Source: Luteolibacter luteus (GTDB taxonomy: Bacteria > Verrucomicrobiota > Verrucomicrobiia > Verrucomicrobiales > Akkermansiaceae). Taken from it: 64,000 nt of DNA. The translations under genes and the position numbers were made by a program. The first letter of the stretch is position 1, and every line of letters begins with the position of its first letter. Location of the stretch: contig NZ_CP051774.1 in assembly GCF_012913485.1 (NCBI RefSeq), positions 5,828,001 to 5,892,000 of the forward strand, written 5' to 3'. The notes below the pieces were generated by a model. That model was not told the origin of the DNA. It saw only the letters and a program-made list of their open reading frames with translations, and searched no databases. Shown here in pieces: positions 8,705-16,775 of this stretch.

Positions 8705-10054
8705 TCAGCGCATCCGGTAGTATTGGTCCGGATTGTAGAGGAAGTAGACGTCTTTCGGGGTAAGGCGTGGAAGATAGGAGAAGGGCTTGCCATTCGAGTC
8801 CACCTCTTCCTTCAGACCCACTTGGCCTGGCGGAGGTTGCGGGGCCGGGGAGGCGTCCGGATTCTTCGTCAGGGACGTCTCTTGGATGCCGCGGACGATG
8901 TGGTTCACCCACTTCAGCTTCTGCGCGTCTTCGCCGAACTCGCTCCAGTCACCGGAGGAATTGTGCGTGTACATCTGCTTGATGAATTCATCGGTGCTGA
9001 TGCCCATCTTCTGGGCTACCGGGGTGGCCAGGCGGGTCCACCAGCGTTGGCTTTCCTTCACCACTTCCGCCTGCTCGGTCAGGTTCAGCTGGCCGAAGAG
9101 GGTCGAGCTGATCTGGTGGTGCAGGATAATGGCGTTCGGGTAGCAGTAGGACTCCTTCGCCAGCGTCGTGATGCCCGCGGCCATGGAAGCGGCGAAGGAC
9201 TTCACGACCACGTGCACCGGCGCATCGCTGGACTCCATGGCTTTCAGGATGCGGTATCCCGCCATCACTGAACCACCAGGGGATTCATCGATCACGATGA
9301 AGATCGGCAGCTTGCGGTCGGCATTGTTGTAGAAATCCAGGCGATCCGTGATGTGGTCCGCGGTGGCCATGGTGATCAGGCCATTCAGCGCGATCCGGCG
9401 GTCGGAAATGACCAAGGTGCCATCATCCTTCAGCGGATTGTCGAGATACACCGGTTTCGCATCGGCATAGGCCTTGCGCTTGCCCTCCATCTCGATGGAG
9501 GAAATCTGATTCTGGAGCTTCAGCAGCTGGATGCCGGACTCGCTCTGCACGGCCTTCAGCTCGTTGGTGAGATATTCGGCCTTGGCCTTGGCGAGCTCGC
9601 TATCGCGGGCCAGCTTCGAACGCTCGTCCTCCATCTTCGCCATCTCGGCTTCTTGGGAGGCTTGGCGCTTCACGGCTTCGAGAGCCAGCTTTTCGCCGAG
9701 GAGTTCCTTCTCCATCTTCAGGCGGGTGATTTCCGCGCGGATGGAGTTCGTCTCGGCCTTTAGCTTCTCGGCCGCCAGATTGTTATCCGCGCTGAGCTTC
9801 TCCTGTTCGACTTTGATCGGGTCCGGAGCGGGCTTTTCAGCTGGCTTTTCCGCGGACTCCGGCTTGCCGGGTTCGGCAGGCTTTTCAGCCGGCTTTTCGA
9901 CCGCAGGGGCCGGAGTAGCGGGCGGTTGGGCGATGGAGATCGGCGGGGTGGTGGCCGTGGCCGGACCGCCGGCGGGGGCTGCTGCGGGTTCCTGGCCGAA
10001 TGCGGCGGTAGCCAGGGCGAGCATGACGAGGCAAGAACGGGTGTTCGCTTTCAT
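8705..10054 (-). CDS. Exported ClpP-fold serine protease with coiled coil
   Basis: 449 residues in three parts. First, a signal peptide (cleavage near residue 20, ATAAFG-QE) followed by a low-complexity Pro/Ala/Lys/Glu linker with repeated EKPAEKPA units to about residue 80. Second, a long coiled coil at about 82-195 rich in Glu, Lys, Leu and Ala. Third, a ClpP/crotonase-fold domain at about 205-385. Its catalytic triad can be read: ESPGGSV then FAASMAAG (Ser about 290), ILHHQ (His about 313), and an Asp in SSGDWSEFG (about 369). A Pro-rich C-terminal tail follows. The signal peptide and lack of a partner Clp ATPase suggest a periplasmic or secreted peptidase, closer in lifestyle to SppA or NfeD-type proteins than to cytosolic ClpP. 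The substrate is unknown. The ATG at 10054 fits the signal peptide; an ATG four codons upstream (10066) is possible. Confidence 0.85.
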   Translation of the reverse strand: MKANTRSCLVMLALATAAFGQEPAAAPAGGPATATTPPISIAQPPATPAPAVEKPAEKPAEPGKPESAEKPAEKPAPDPIKVEQEKLSADNNLAAEKLKAETNSIRAEITRLKMEKELLGEKLALEAVKRQASQEAEMAKMEDERSKLARDSELAKAKAEYLTNELKAVQSESGIQLLKLQNQISSIEMEGKRKAYADAKPVYLDNPLKDDGTLVISDRRIALNGLITMATADHITDRLDFYNNADRKLPIFIVIDESPGGSVMAGYRILKAMESSDAPVHVVVKSFAASMAAGITTLAKESYCYPNAIILHHQISSTLFGQLNLTEQAEVVKESQRWWTRLATPVAQKMGISTDEFIKQMYTHNSSGDWSEFGEDAQKLKWVNHIVRGIQETSLTKNPDASPAPQPPPGQVGLKEEVDSNGKPFSYLPRLTPKDVYFLYNPDQYYRMR

Positions 10055-10117
10055 GGGGTTCAACACGGGTGCGGAAGCACGAATAATACCGATACCGGGA
10101 TTTCCACGCCCCGGCTT

Positions 10118-11005
10118 TCAAGCGCCGTCACCATCGGGGCTTGTCTGACCCAATTTTTCGGCACGACGCTGTTTCCGGACGCCTATGAACACCATCGTGG
10201 CCGCGAAGGCAAGGAAGACACAGGCCCCGATCCCGAGGTATTTGACGATTCGGCTCCCTCCCTGACGGAATTGCTCCTCGCTAATGACGTCCGGCGGGGC
10301 CTCTCCCGGGATGCGGGAAAGCACCATTTTCCCGTCCTCCAGACCCACCCGGGTCATCGCGGCCATAGCAGGTCCTAGAACGGGGTGCTTCAGGTGGGCC
10401 TCGAAAATGCGGAGGGTCGAGAAGTGGTCCAAGAAGCCCTGCGGGACGGTGGCTCCCGGCACTTCCAGTGCGTCCACCTTGAGGATCAGCTCCCGGCGCA
10501 TCAGTTCCGGGTGGCCCTTGATCGTGCCGATGAGGTAGCGCGGATCCGAAGTCACGGGGCCGTCCTCGCCGTCCTTCGCGAGGCGCGGGCGGCCGTTGAG
10601 CTTGTAGCAGATATCGATGATCAGGGCGTCCTTGGTGATTTCGCGGATGCGAAAGCTGCTGCGAAGCTGCTCGACCGGCTGGAAGGCGGCGATCGCCAGA
10701 TTCAGATCCTCCGCGCTCAACTCCAAGCGGGCCGGTTGGGCGGCGTCGCCCTCCAGGCCCGAGCGGAAGGTTTCCATGCGCTCGACGAGGGCGTTGACCT
10801 TCGGCTCATTGCCCTCAATGGCCTCCACCGGCAGCGGCGTCGGGCTCGGCTGGGTGAATTTCTCGATCTCCGCTGCCTGGCGGAAGGGCATCCACGCGGA
10901 GAACCCTATCAGGAAAACGAGCATCAGCAGGGCCAGGATGAGGATCAGGCAACCTGCGAAGGGTGAACGGGCGGTAGCTTGCGCTTGCGGGGCTTGCGGA
11001 GGCAT
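10118..11005 (-). CDS. Two-TM membrane protein of unknown function
   Basis: 295 residues. It has a short Pro/Gln/Ala-rich cytosolic start, a first transmembrane helix at about residues 16-40, a soluble domain of about 210 residues, a second transmembrane helix at about 253-273, and a basic tail. The topology places the central domain outside the cytoplasm. I recognise no family motif. It ends 63 bases before the ATG of the ClpP-like gene on the same strand, so the two may form a unit, with this protein as a membrane partner of the protease (inference). Confidence 0.7.
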   Translation of the reverse strand: MPPQAPQAQATARSPFAGCLILILALLMLVFLIGFSAWMPFRQAAEIEKFTQPSPTPLPVEAIEGNEPKVNALVERMETFRSGLEGDAAQPARLELSAEDLNLAIAAFQPVEQLRSSFRIREITKDALIIDICYKLNGRPRLAKDGEDGPVTSDPRYLIGTIKGHPELMRRELILKVDALEVPGATVPQGFLDHFSTLRIFEAHLKHPVLGPAMAAMTRVGLEDGKMVLSRIPGEAPPDVISEEQFRQGGSRIVKYLGIGACVFLAFAATMVFIGVRKQRRAEKLGQTSPDGDGA

Positions 11006-11064
11006 GGGCGCGGGTTCTTAAGCGCGGGTTTCCGGATTGTCGAAGGCGGAAATGGGAGGCAGAG

Positions 11065-11116
11065 CCAAATCACCAAATCATCAATCCTCCGATCACCAAT
11101 CGGACTGCGCTTCGCG
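11065..11116 (+). repeat. Dispersed intergenic repeat, copy B
   Basis: Contains CAAATCATCAATC, then ATCACCAATCGG, then ACTGCGCTTCGCG. The last block matches copy A at 7753-7780, and the whole stretch matches the inverse of 14927-14970. It lies in the 166-base gap between two hypothetical minus-strand genes. Confidence 0.6.
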
Positions 11117-11171
11117 GTGAGGTAGACAGGAAGTGGACCTCCCCGAGCCCTCCGACCTCCGACCCGCTATC

Positions 11172-11642
11172 TCACGGCGCGGCCGCTTGGTCCTTCTCCA
11201 CCCAATTCTCATACCGGTGCAGAGCGTAGCCTCCCAGCTCCAGATAGCTTACGAAGCTTCCTCTGCTCCCGCTCACGGATTCGGTTCTGGGAAGCAGGAG
11301 TTCGAGCGCTTCAGGGATCAGCCTGCTATTTCGTGCCAGCAGGACCTCGAAGGCGTAGCCCGCAACGGCGGGGCTTGCGTGCTTCGCCATGGTGAGGAGT
11401 TCCTCATCGGGAGGAGTCGGGGATGCACAATAGGCTTCGTAGAGATTCCATTCCGGAAGCCGGCGCGCATTCGGTCCGGTCGGGCCGAGGTAGATGAGAT
11501 CGGAGAGCGACCAAAGACATGCGGCCTCCTTCAATGCGATCTCACAATCCTTCCGTAAGAGCGAGCGCATGCGCCACCGCTTGAACTCACGCCAGAGCGC
11601 GTGAGTGATCCCGACGAACGGATGCCGCTTTTTATCGCTCAA
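11172..11642 (-). CDS. Hypothetical protein, helical
   Basis: 156 residues, soluble, with no signal peptide or transmembrane helix. It has a basic N-terminus with a KRWRMRSLLRKD stretch, then mostly helical sequence. I recognise no domain. It ends 55 bases from repeat copy B and starts 5 bases after the stop of the next gene upstream (11648), so the two are probably one operon. Confidence 0.6.
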   Translation of the reverse strand: MSDKKRHPFVGITHALWREFKRWRMRSLLRKDCEIALKEAACLWSLSDLIYLGPTGPNARRLPEWNLYEAYCASPTPPDEELLTMAKHASPAVAGYAFEVLLARNSRLIPEALELLLPRTESVSGSRGSFVSYLELGGYALHRYENWVEKDQAAAP

Positions 11643-11647
11643 GGCTG

Positions 11648-11947
11648 CTATTCTTCCTCGCTGCTGTCGCCTTCGTCCTTTTCTTCCTCATCCTCAAACC
11701 GCTCGTCCGCTCGGATCTCATCCAGCCGGGACCGGTAGCTCTTTTCATCGAAGCCACGCTTGCTGCGATACATCGCATCCGTCTCCTCGCCCAGGGCCGC
11801 CGCGATGCGCTCCTTGGCATCCTGCTCGCTCATGCCACCGCTGGTGAGGCGTTCGAGCGTTTTGGCCACGTAGCGGGTCTGCGGCGCGGCGAGCTGCTGC
11901 TCGACGGCCTTGAGCAGGTCGTTGAAGAAATCGTCTTCGTTCATCAT
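11648..11947 (-). CDS. Small hypothetical protein with acidic tail
   Basis: 99 residues. The first 60 are helical with a probable helix pair (NDLLKAVEQQLAA and MSEQDAKERIAAALG). The last 20 are almost entirely Glu and Asp with Lys, an unstructured acidic tail. No signal peptide or named family was recognised. It is first in a two-gene unit with the 156-residue protein, which starts 5 bases after its stop. Confidence 0.65.
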   Translation of the reverse strand: MMNEDDFFNDLLKAVEQQLAAPQTRYVAKTLERLTSGGMSEQDAKERIAAALGEETDAMYRSKRGFDEKSYRSRLDEIRADERFEDEEEKDEGDSSEEE

Positions 11948-12103
11948 CGGCGGGATGGGATCGCGGAAGGAGGAAGACCATGGTGGGTAGGCAGCGGGGT
12001 GAGGGCAAGAGCGCGTTTGACCCGGTCGAGGAGCTGCGGGGATGAGGCGATTTAAGCCCGCGAGTGAGGAAAAAAGCCTGCCAAGCGCTCGTTAGGCCTT
12101 AGG

Positions 12104-12886
12104 ATGCCCGCCATGCGACGCCTGCTAGCGCTCTTCCTCTGCTGCCTCCTCGCCGCCTGCGGCAAGAAAGACAACTCCCTGCGGGTCGGCATGGAGCTGA
12201 CCTACCCGCCCTTTGAAATGAAGGATGCACAGGGAAATCCGGATGGAGTAGGGGTGAAGCTCGCGGAGGCGCTGGCGAAGGATCTGGGGCGACCGCTGAA
12301 GATCGTGCCCATGGAATTCAGCGGGCTGATCCCGGCGCTGAAGTCGGGAAATGTGGACGTGGTGATTTCCTCGATGACCGCCTCCGACGAGCGTCGCCAA
12401 TCGATCGACTTCTCCGAGCCCTACGCCTTCACCGGTCTCTCGATCCTGCTGGGCAAGGACTCCAAGGCGCAATCCATCGATGACCTGAAGGGCGATGGCG
12501 TGCGCATCGCGGTGAAAGCCGGCACCACCGGTGAATCCTGGGTCGCGGCGAACCTGCCGAAGGCGAAGGTCACCGGCTTCGCGGATGAGCCCGCCTGCGT
12601 GATGGAAGTGGCACAGGGCCGTGCCGATGCCTTCATCTACGATCAGCTTAGTATTTACCGCTACCACAAGGAGAACCCGGATACCACCCGCGCGCTGTTG
12701 AATGCCTTCGTGCAGGAAAACTGGGCCGTCGGTATTCCGAAGGGCAAGGACGAGCTGAAGGGTCAGGTGAATGTCTTCATTGAGAAGTTCCGCAAGGACG
12801 GCGGCTTCGGCAAGTTGGCCGATCAATACCTCCAGGATGAGAAAAAGACCCTCGAGGAAATGGGCGTGCCCTTCATCCTTCGCTGA
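12104..12886 (+). CDS. Amino-acid ABC transporter, substrate-binding lipoprotein
   Basis: 260-residue periplasmic solute-binding protein of the bacterial extracellular family 3 (polar amino acids). The lipoprotein signal ends in LLAAC at about residues 15-19. Typical features follow: VGMELTYPPFEMKDAQG at about 28-44, the ligand-binding region IPALKSGNVDVVISSMTAS at about 74-92, and FSEPYAFTG at about 102-110. It is the first gene of a three-gene importer. An ATG three codons in (12113) is better spaced from an AGG and is equally likely as start. The exact amino acid cannot be told from the sequence. Confidence 0.92.
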   Translation: MPAMRRLLALFLCCLLAACGKKDNSLRVGMELTYPPFEMKDAQGNPDGVGVKLAEALAKDLGRPLKIVPMEFSGLIPALKSGNVDVVISSMTASDERRQSIDFSEPYAFTGLSILLGKDSKAQSIDDLKGDGVRIAVKAGTTGESWVAANLPKAKVTGFADEPACVMEVAQGRADAFIYDQLSIYRYHKENPDTTRALLNAFVQENWAVGIPKGKDELKGQVNVFIEKFRKDGGFGKLADQYLQDEKKTLEEMGVPFILR

Positions 12887-12910
12887 GCTAAGCGACTGAT
12901 TCGCTAGGGC

Positions 12911-13690
12911 ATGGAAGACAAGAAGCTACGCCGCTGGAACCTGATCGCCGCGATCCTCATCGTGGCGGCCTTCAGTGGCCTCTGCACCCTCGTCTTCGCC
13001 CGCCTTAGCCCGGATTGGGATTGGTCGAAGCCATGGGCTTATCGCGGCCTGCTGATGTCCGGCTGGTGGTGCACGCTGGGGCTTTCGCTGGGTGCTCTCG
13101 TCGGCAGCCTCATCGTGGGCGTGCTGCTCATGCTCGGCCAGCGCAGCCCGTTGCCTGCGGTGAAGTGGACCTGCCGGCTCTTCCTGGAATTCGTGCGGGA
13201 TACACCCCTGCTGGTGCAGCTCCTCGTCGGCTACTTCATGATCTTCGCTCCGCTCATGTCGCGCTCGCTGGAGAGCATCGGGTGGAATGACAAACTGGTC
13301 ATCGGCACCCTGCTGCTTTCGCTTTTCCAGGGCGCCTACCTCGGCGAGATCCTGCGCGGCGGCGTGGATAGCATCCCGCGCGGCCAGTGGGAGTCCGCGC
13401 GCGCGGTTGGATTTGATCGCGGGCAGGTCTACCGTCACGTGATCTTTCCGCAGGCCTTACGACGCGTCCTGCCCGCCGTGGCCGGGCAATTCGTGTCCCT
13501 CATCAAGGACTCCTCGCTGCTCATGGTGATCGGCGTGCAGGAGTTTGCCTATCAGGCGCGGGTTTACACCTCGCGCACCTATGGCGGGCTGGAGGCCTAC
13601 GTCCCGCTTGCTTTGGGCTACTTGGTGCTGACTGCACCGGTGGCCTACCTCGCGCATCGTCTCGAACGCCGCTTCCGTGATGAAACTTGA
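12911..13690 (+). CDS. Amino-acid ABC transporter permease
   Basis: 259-residue inner-membrane permease of the His/Glu/Gln/Arg family. About five to six hydrophobic segments are visible. FLEFVRDTPLLVQLLVGYF at about residues 95-113 is the typical family region. The cytosolic EAA loop GVDSIPRGQWESARAVGFDR at about 152-171, ending PQALRRVLP, docks the ATPase. Only one permease gene is present, so a homodimer is likely. It lies 24 bases after the binding-protein gene and overlaps the ATPase gene by 14 bases. Confidence 0.93.
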   Translation: MEDKKLRRWNLIAAILIVAAFSGLCTLVFARLSPDWDWSKPWAYRGLLMSGWWCTLGLSLGALVGSLIVGVLLMLGQRSPLPAVKWTCRLFLEFVRDTPLLVQLLVGYFMIFAPLMSRSLESIGWNDKLVIGTLLLSLFQGAYLGEILRGGVDSIPRGQWESARAVGFDRGQVYRHVIFPQALRRVLPAVAGQFVSLIKDSSLLMVIGVQEFAYQARVYTSRTYGGLEAYVPLALGYLVLTAPVAYLAHRLERRFRDET

Positions 13691-14420
13691 GATCACCGGC
13701 CTGACCAAACGCTACGGCACGCAAGCCGCGCTCGATGGACTGGACCTTATGGTCGAGGGCGGCCGCGTGCTCGTGCTCGTCGGCCCGTCCGGCGGTGGGA
13801 AGAGCACCTTCCTCCGCATCCTCGGCGGACTGGAAATGCCGGATGCAGGAAAGCTCGTGATCCGTGGCGAAGAGTTGCCGCGCGCCGAAAGCGGGCTGCT
13901 CGCTTATCGCCGTCGGAATGGCTTCCTTTTCCAGCAGTTCAATCTCTTTCCTCACCTCGATGCCTTGCGGAATCTTACGCTGCCTCTCGAGGAGGTCCAC
14001 GGGATGAAGCCCCAGCAGGCGAAGGAAACGGCGGAAGCTGCTCTCGATCGTTTTGGTCTGTTAGGTCATGCCCACAAACGTCCCGCGCAGCTCTCCGGCG
14101 GCCAGCAGCAGCGCGTCGGCATCGCCCGCGCCGTCGCCGCGAAGCCCGAGATTCTTTTCTTGGACGAACCCACCTCCGCGCTGGATCCGGAGATGACCGC
14201 CGAGGTGCTGGAACTCATTCAGGAACTTGCGGAAGGCGGACAGCGCATCGTGCTCAGCACCCACGAGATGGGCTTCGCCCGTGCCGTGGGAGACACCGTC
14301 GCCTTCCTCGCCGCCGGGAAAGTGGTGGAGTCCGCCGCGCCCGAGCAATGGTTTGAAGCGCCCGGCTCGGAGCAGGCGAAGAAGTTCCTCTCCCGCGTGC
14401 TGCGCTACTCCGCATCCTAG
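13677..14420 (+). CDS. Amino-acid ABC transporter ATPase
   Basis: 247-residue cytosolic ATPase powering the importer. Walker A GPSGGGKST at about residues 37-45, Q-loop FLFQQFNLFPH at about 82-92, signature LSGGQQQR at about 138-145, Walker B EILFLDEPTSALDP at about 158-171, and the switch His in LSTHEMG at about 198-204. It is close to the GlnQ/HisP type. Its start overlaps the permease end, indicating coupled translation. No regulator or terminator is obvious. Confidence 0.95.
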   Translation: MMKLEITGLTKRYGTQAALDGLDLMVEGGRVLVLVGPSGGGKSTFLRILGGLEMPDAGKLVIRGEELPRAESGLLAYRRRNGFLFQQFNLFPHLDALRNLTLPLEEVHGMKPQQAKETAEAALDRFGLLGHAHKRPAQLSGGQQQRVGIARAVAAKPEILFLDEPTSALDPEMTAEVLELIQELAEGGQRIVLSTHEMGFARAVGDTVAFLAAGKVVESAAPEQWFEAPGSEQAKKFLSRVLRYSAS

Positions 14421-14440
14421 CAGAAGCGGGGAAGGGGATA

Positions 14441-14773
14441 TCAGTTGATGGCCACTGTCGGATTTGCCGCCCCGCAGTTCCAGCATTCCGTGAAGACACC
14501 CTCCACATGCTCCTTGCACACCGGGCAAGTCCAGTCCGGTCCCACGGGTGCGTTAGCCTCCTGGTTTCGGTAGTCTTTCACGATCTGCTTTGCCCGTGCC
14601 TCATCGCTGTTATTCAGCACCCAGAGCTCCGGATAGACTTGGGCAAAGGGCAGTTCACCCGTAGCCCCGGAAGCCCCCTCGTTCCGTACCTCCGCCTTGA
14701 TCCCCTCCGCCTCCAGGACGGTCTTCAAATGCCCCACCACCGTAAAATCGATGTGTTCGAAAACGAGCTTCAT
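14441..14773 (-). CDS. DUF2007 protein with C-terminal zinc ribbon
   Basis: 110 residues. The N-terminal 70 match DUF2007 (putative signal-transducing protein): MKLVFEHIDFTVVGHLKTVL, then a GELPF...PELWVLNNSDEARA pattern and a terminal helix. The last 30 residues hold a zinc-ribbon pattern, CPVC and CWNCG. The ATG at 14773 starts exactly at the conserved domain. An upstream in-frame ATG at 14824 would add 17 residues encoded within an intergenic repeat and is rejected. Function is unknown in the family. It converges with the amino-acid transporter operon. Confidence 0.85.
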   Translation of the reverse strand: MKLVFEHIDFTVVGHLKTVLEAEGIKAEVRNEGASGATGELPFAQVYPELWVLNNSDEARAKQIVKDYRNQEANAPVGPDWTCPVCKEHVEGVFTECWNCGAANPTVAIN

Positions 14774-14804
14774 GGAACCAACAAAGCACGGATCCGGCGA
14801 TCCA

Positions 14805-14954
14805 CCAATCATCAAACAAAGCACGCCTCCAAGCGGTAGGGGCGGACGCCCCCGGCCGACCGCGGGAACGGTCTAACAACAAAGACCGGTTCCGCGCCCA
14901 CGAGAACTCTTCTGCCTCCCATCCCCCGCGAAGCGCACTCCGCTTGATGATTGG
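14805..14954. repeat. 150-bp element with 11-bp terminal inverted repeats (MITE/REP-like)
   Basis: CCAATCATCAA at 14805-14815 is the exact reverse complement of TTGATGATTGG at 14944-14954. The interior carries a 14-bp imperfect stem (12 of 14 paired), arms 14861-14874 and 14883-14896, and a GC-rich mini-hairpin near 14840-14853. There is no coding potential. It fills most of the gap between the DUF2007 gene and potD. Its right end is a copy of the dispersed repeat seen at 7753 and 11065. Confidence 0.55.
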
Positions 14955-14980
14955 AAGATTGATGATTTGGCCGGAGGCCC

Positions 14981-16042
14981 TCAAGCCGTCTTCACTTTGT
15001 CCCACTCTTCCGTCCATAGCGGCAGTTTGTCCGCCAGATCCCCGATCGGCTCGCACTTGTCGAAGAGCTCCGTCGGCGGGAACAGCAGGGGGCTTCCGCG
15101 GAAATCCTCGCTCAGGTGCGGATAGGCCGCGGAGTTCGGCGCACGATAGCCGATCCACTCCATGTTCTCCGCCGCGACCTCCGGCTCCGCCAGGTGATTG
15201 ATGAAGGCATGCGCCAGATCCACCTCCTTGGCCCCCTTCGGGATGCACATGTCATCGCAGGGGAAAGAGGTGCCTTCCTTCGGGATGAAGATCCGCATGT
15301 CCTCGTTCTCATCGCTCGCCTGGATCAGATCGCCCGCGTAGCCGTGAACCAGATAGAATTCCCCCGAAGCGATTCCCGTCTTGTACTGCTCGTTCTCGAA
15401 TTTTGCGATGTTCTTCTTCCAGCGGATCGCCACATCGCGTGCCGCCGCGAGCTGCGCCGGATCCGTGGAATTCAGAGAGTGACCCAGGAACTTCAGCGCC
15501 GCGCCCAGCACCTCGCGCATGTCATCGAGCAAGGTGATGCGTCCCTTCAGATCCGCGCGATCCAGCATCGCCCAGGATTCTTCCGGATTTTGGACCTTTG
15601 AGGCCAGATAGCAGAGACAGGTCGGCGCCAGCATGTAGGGCACGGAAACCTCCATTTTGGAATCGAGCGCCTTCGCCAGATACGCCGCATCGATGTTCTT
15701 GAGATTCGGGATTTTCGAGTGATCCAGCTTCTGCACCATTTCCTTCCGTTTCAGCGCTTGCACCGCGTAGGAAGATGGTACCAGCACATCGTAGCCGCTC
15801 GCGCCCGACTCCAGCTTTGCCAGCATTGCCTCATTCGAGTCGAAGGTATCGATCACCACCTTGCAGCCGTTCGCCTTTTCAAAGCTCTCCTTCGCCTTCT
15901 CGCTGAGGTAATCTGCCCAGGTGAAAACGGTTAGGGTCTTTCCCGCGCCGCCGCCGGCGGAGCCTTCCTTCGGCTTGCAGGACGGAAGCGAGGCCGAAGC
16001 CAGGGTAGCGGACGAGGCGGCGATGAAATGACGGCGTTTCAT
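14981..16042 (-). CDS. potD: Spermidine/putrescine-binding protein
   Basis: 353-residue periplasmic binding protein of the PotD family. The N-terminus KRRHFIAASSATLASASLPSC combines a twin-arginine-like start with a lipobox, so it is probably a lipoprotein. The mature domain starts LTVFTWADYLSEKAKESFEK at about residue 37, the usual PotD opening, followed by YDVLVPSSYAV at about 83-93 and VPYMLAPTCLCYLASKV at about 134-150. It is the last gene of a potABC operon but is separated from potC by two unrelated genes. The preference (putrescine or spermidine) is not resolved. Confidence 0.92.
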   Translation of the reverse strand: MKRRHFIAASSATLASASLPSCKPKEGSAGGGAGKTLTVFTWADYLSEKAKESFEKANGCKVVIDTFDSNEAMLAKLESGASGYDVLVPSSYAVQALKRKEMVQKLDHSKIPNLKNIDAAYLAKALDSKMEVSVPYMLAPTCLCYLASKVQNPEESWAMLDRADLKGRITLLDDMREVLGAALKFLGHSLNSTDPAQLAAARDVAIRWKKNIAKFENEQYKTGIASGEFYLVHGYAGDLIQASDENEDMRIFIPKEGTSFPCDDMCIPKGAKEVDLAHAFINHLAEPEVAAENMEWIGYRAPNSAAYPHLSEDFRGSPLLFPPTELFDKCEPIGDLADKLPLWTEEWDKVKTA

Positions 16043-16075
16043 GGTGGTGGTAGTGAGAGAAAAACAGGGATCTCC

Positions 16076-16094
16076 GATCTTTCAATCTTCAATC
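16076..16094. repeat. 19-base repeat over a stop codon (copy 1)
   Basis: GATCTTTCAATCTTCAATC, identical to 16757-16775. On the minus strand it contains the TGA stop of the gene ending at 16089 and the spacer before potD. It is built of two CAATC units. Confidence 0.6.
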
Positions 16095-16751
16095 CTTCTC
16101 AGGCTCTCTGGCCGGCCGGGCAGGAGAAGGCGCGGATTTCATTTCCAGCACCAGTGCGAAGAGCTCTGCACCCAGACTGGCATCGTTCACCTCATGGTAA
16201 AACGATTTGAAGAATTCCGGGTAACTTTGCCCGCGGACGATATCCGGACCCACGGCCCAAGCTTTCTCGAAGGCGATTTCGGTCGGGTTGCTGGTCTGTA
16301 GGGAGATATTGAAGAGAGGCGAATCGTCGGCGGAAAAGGCGGCGAGAAAGGCACGGATCCCGCCCGCCCAAGGGCGACGGAGGTCGGTGGAGATCTTCTC
16401 CGCAGGTACCCGCTTCATGATCGCGGCGAGGTCGCTTCGCTCATCATCATCCAGCAGGCGCTTCTTCTCCTCCAGCACAATGCCGTAAACGCTTTCGTCT
16501 CCAGCGAACTTGGGATCGGCCTTCAGCACCTCGTCCAAGCCGATGAGCTTTTGCACGCCGGTCCGGAAGTAGGCCACCTTGCTGAAATCGATCGTTTCAG
16601 ACGCCTTCTCGGCTGGGAATATCTTGGCTCGCTGCTCGACCGGACTTGGTCCCTCGGGCGTCTCCGGGATCTCGGCATCCTCTCCCCATGCATGGTGCGA
16701 GAACAGAGCCGTCATGGCCGCGAGAGCGATGGCGAGATGAGTCTGATGCAT
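16089..16751 (-). CDS. Secreted hypothetical protein inside the pot operon
   Basis: 220 residues with a signal peptide (MHQTHLAIALAAMTALFSHH, cleavage near AWG-ED). The mature protein is acidic and soluble, with a helical middle section (IVLEEKKRLLDDDERSDL) and no recognised domain. It sits between the DUF2164 gene and potD, all on the minus strand with very short gaps, so it is co-transcribed with the polyamine importer. An in-frame ATG five codons upstream (16766) is possible but less signal-like. A periplasmic accessory role is a guess from position only. Confidence 0.7.
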   Translation of the reverse strand: MHQTHLAIALAAMTALFSHHAWGEDAEIPETPEGPSPVEQRAKIFPAEKASETIDFSKVAYFRTGVQKLIGLDEVLKADPKFAGDESVYGIVLEEKKRLLDDDERSDLAAIMKRVPAEKISTDLRRPWAGGIRAFLAAFSADDSPLFNISLQTSNPTEIAFEKAWAVGPDIVRGQSYPEFFKSFYHEVNDASLGAELFALVLEMKSAPSPARPAREPEKD

Positions 16752-16756
16752 CGTTG

Positions 16757-16775
16757 GATCTTTCAATCTTCAATC
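16757..16775. repeat. 19-base repeat over a stop codon (copy 2)
   Basis: Identical to 16076-16094. Here it spans the TGA stop of the DUF2164 gene (16770-16772) and the leader of the following secreted-protein gene. Confidence 0.6.
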
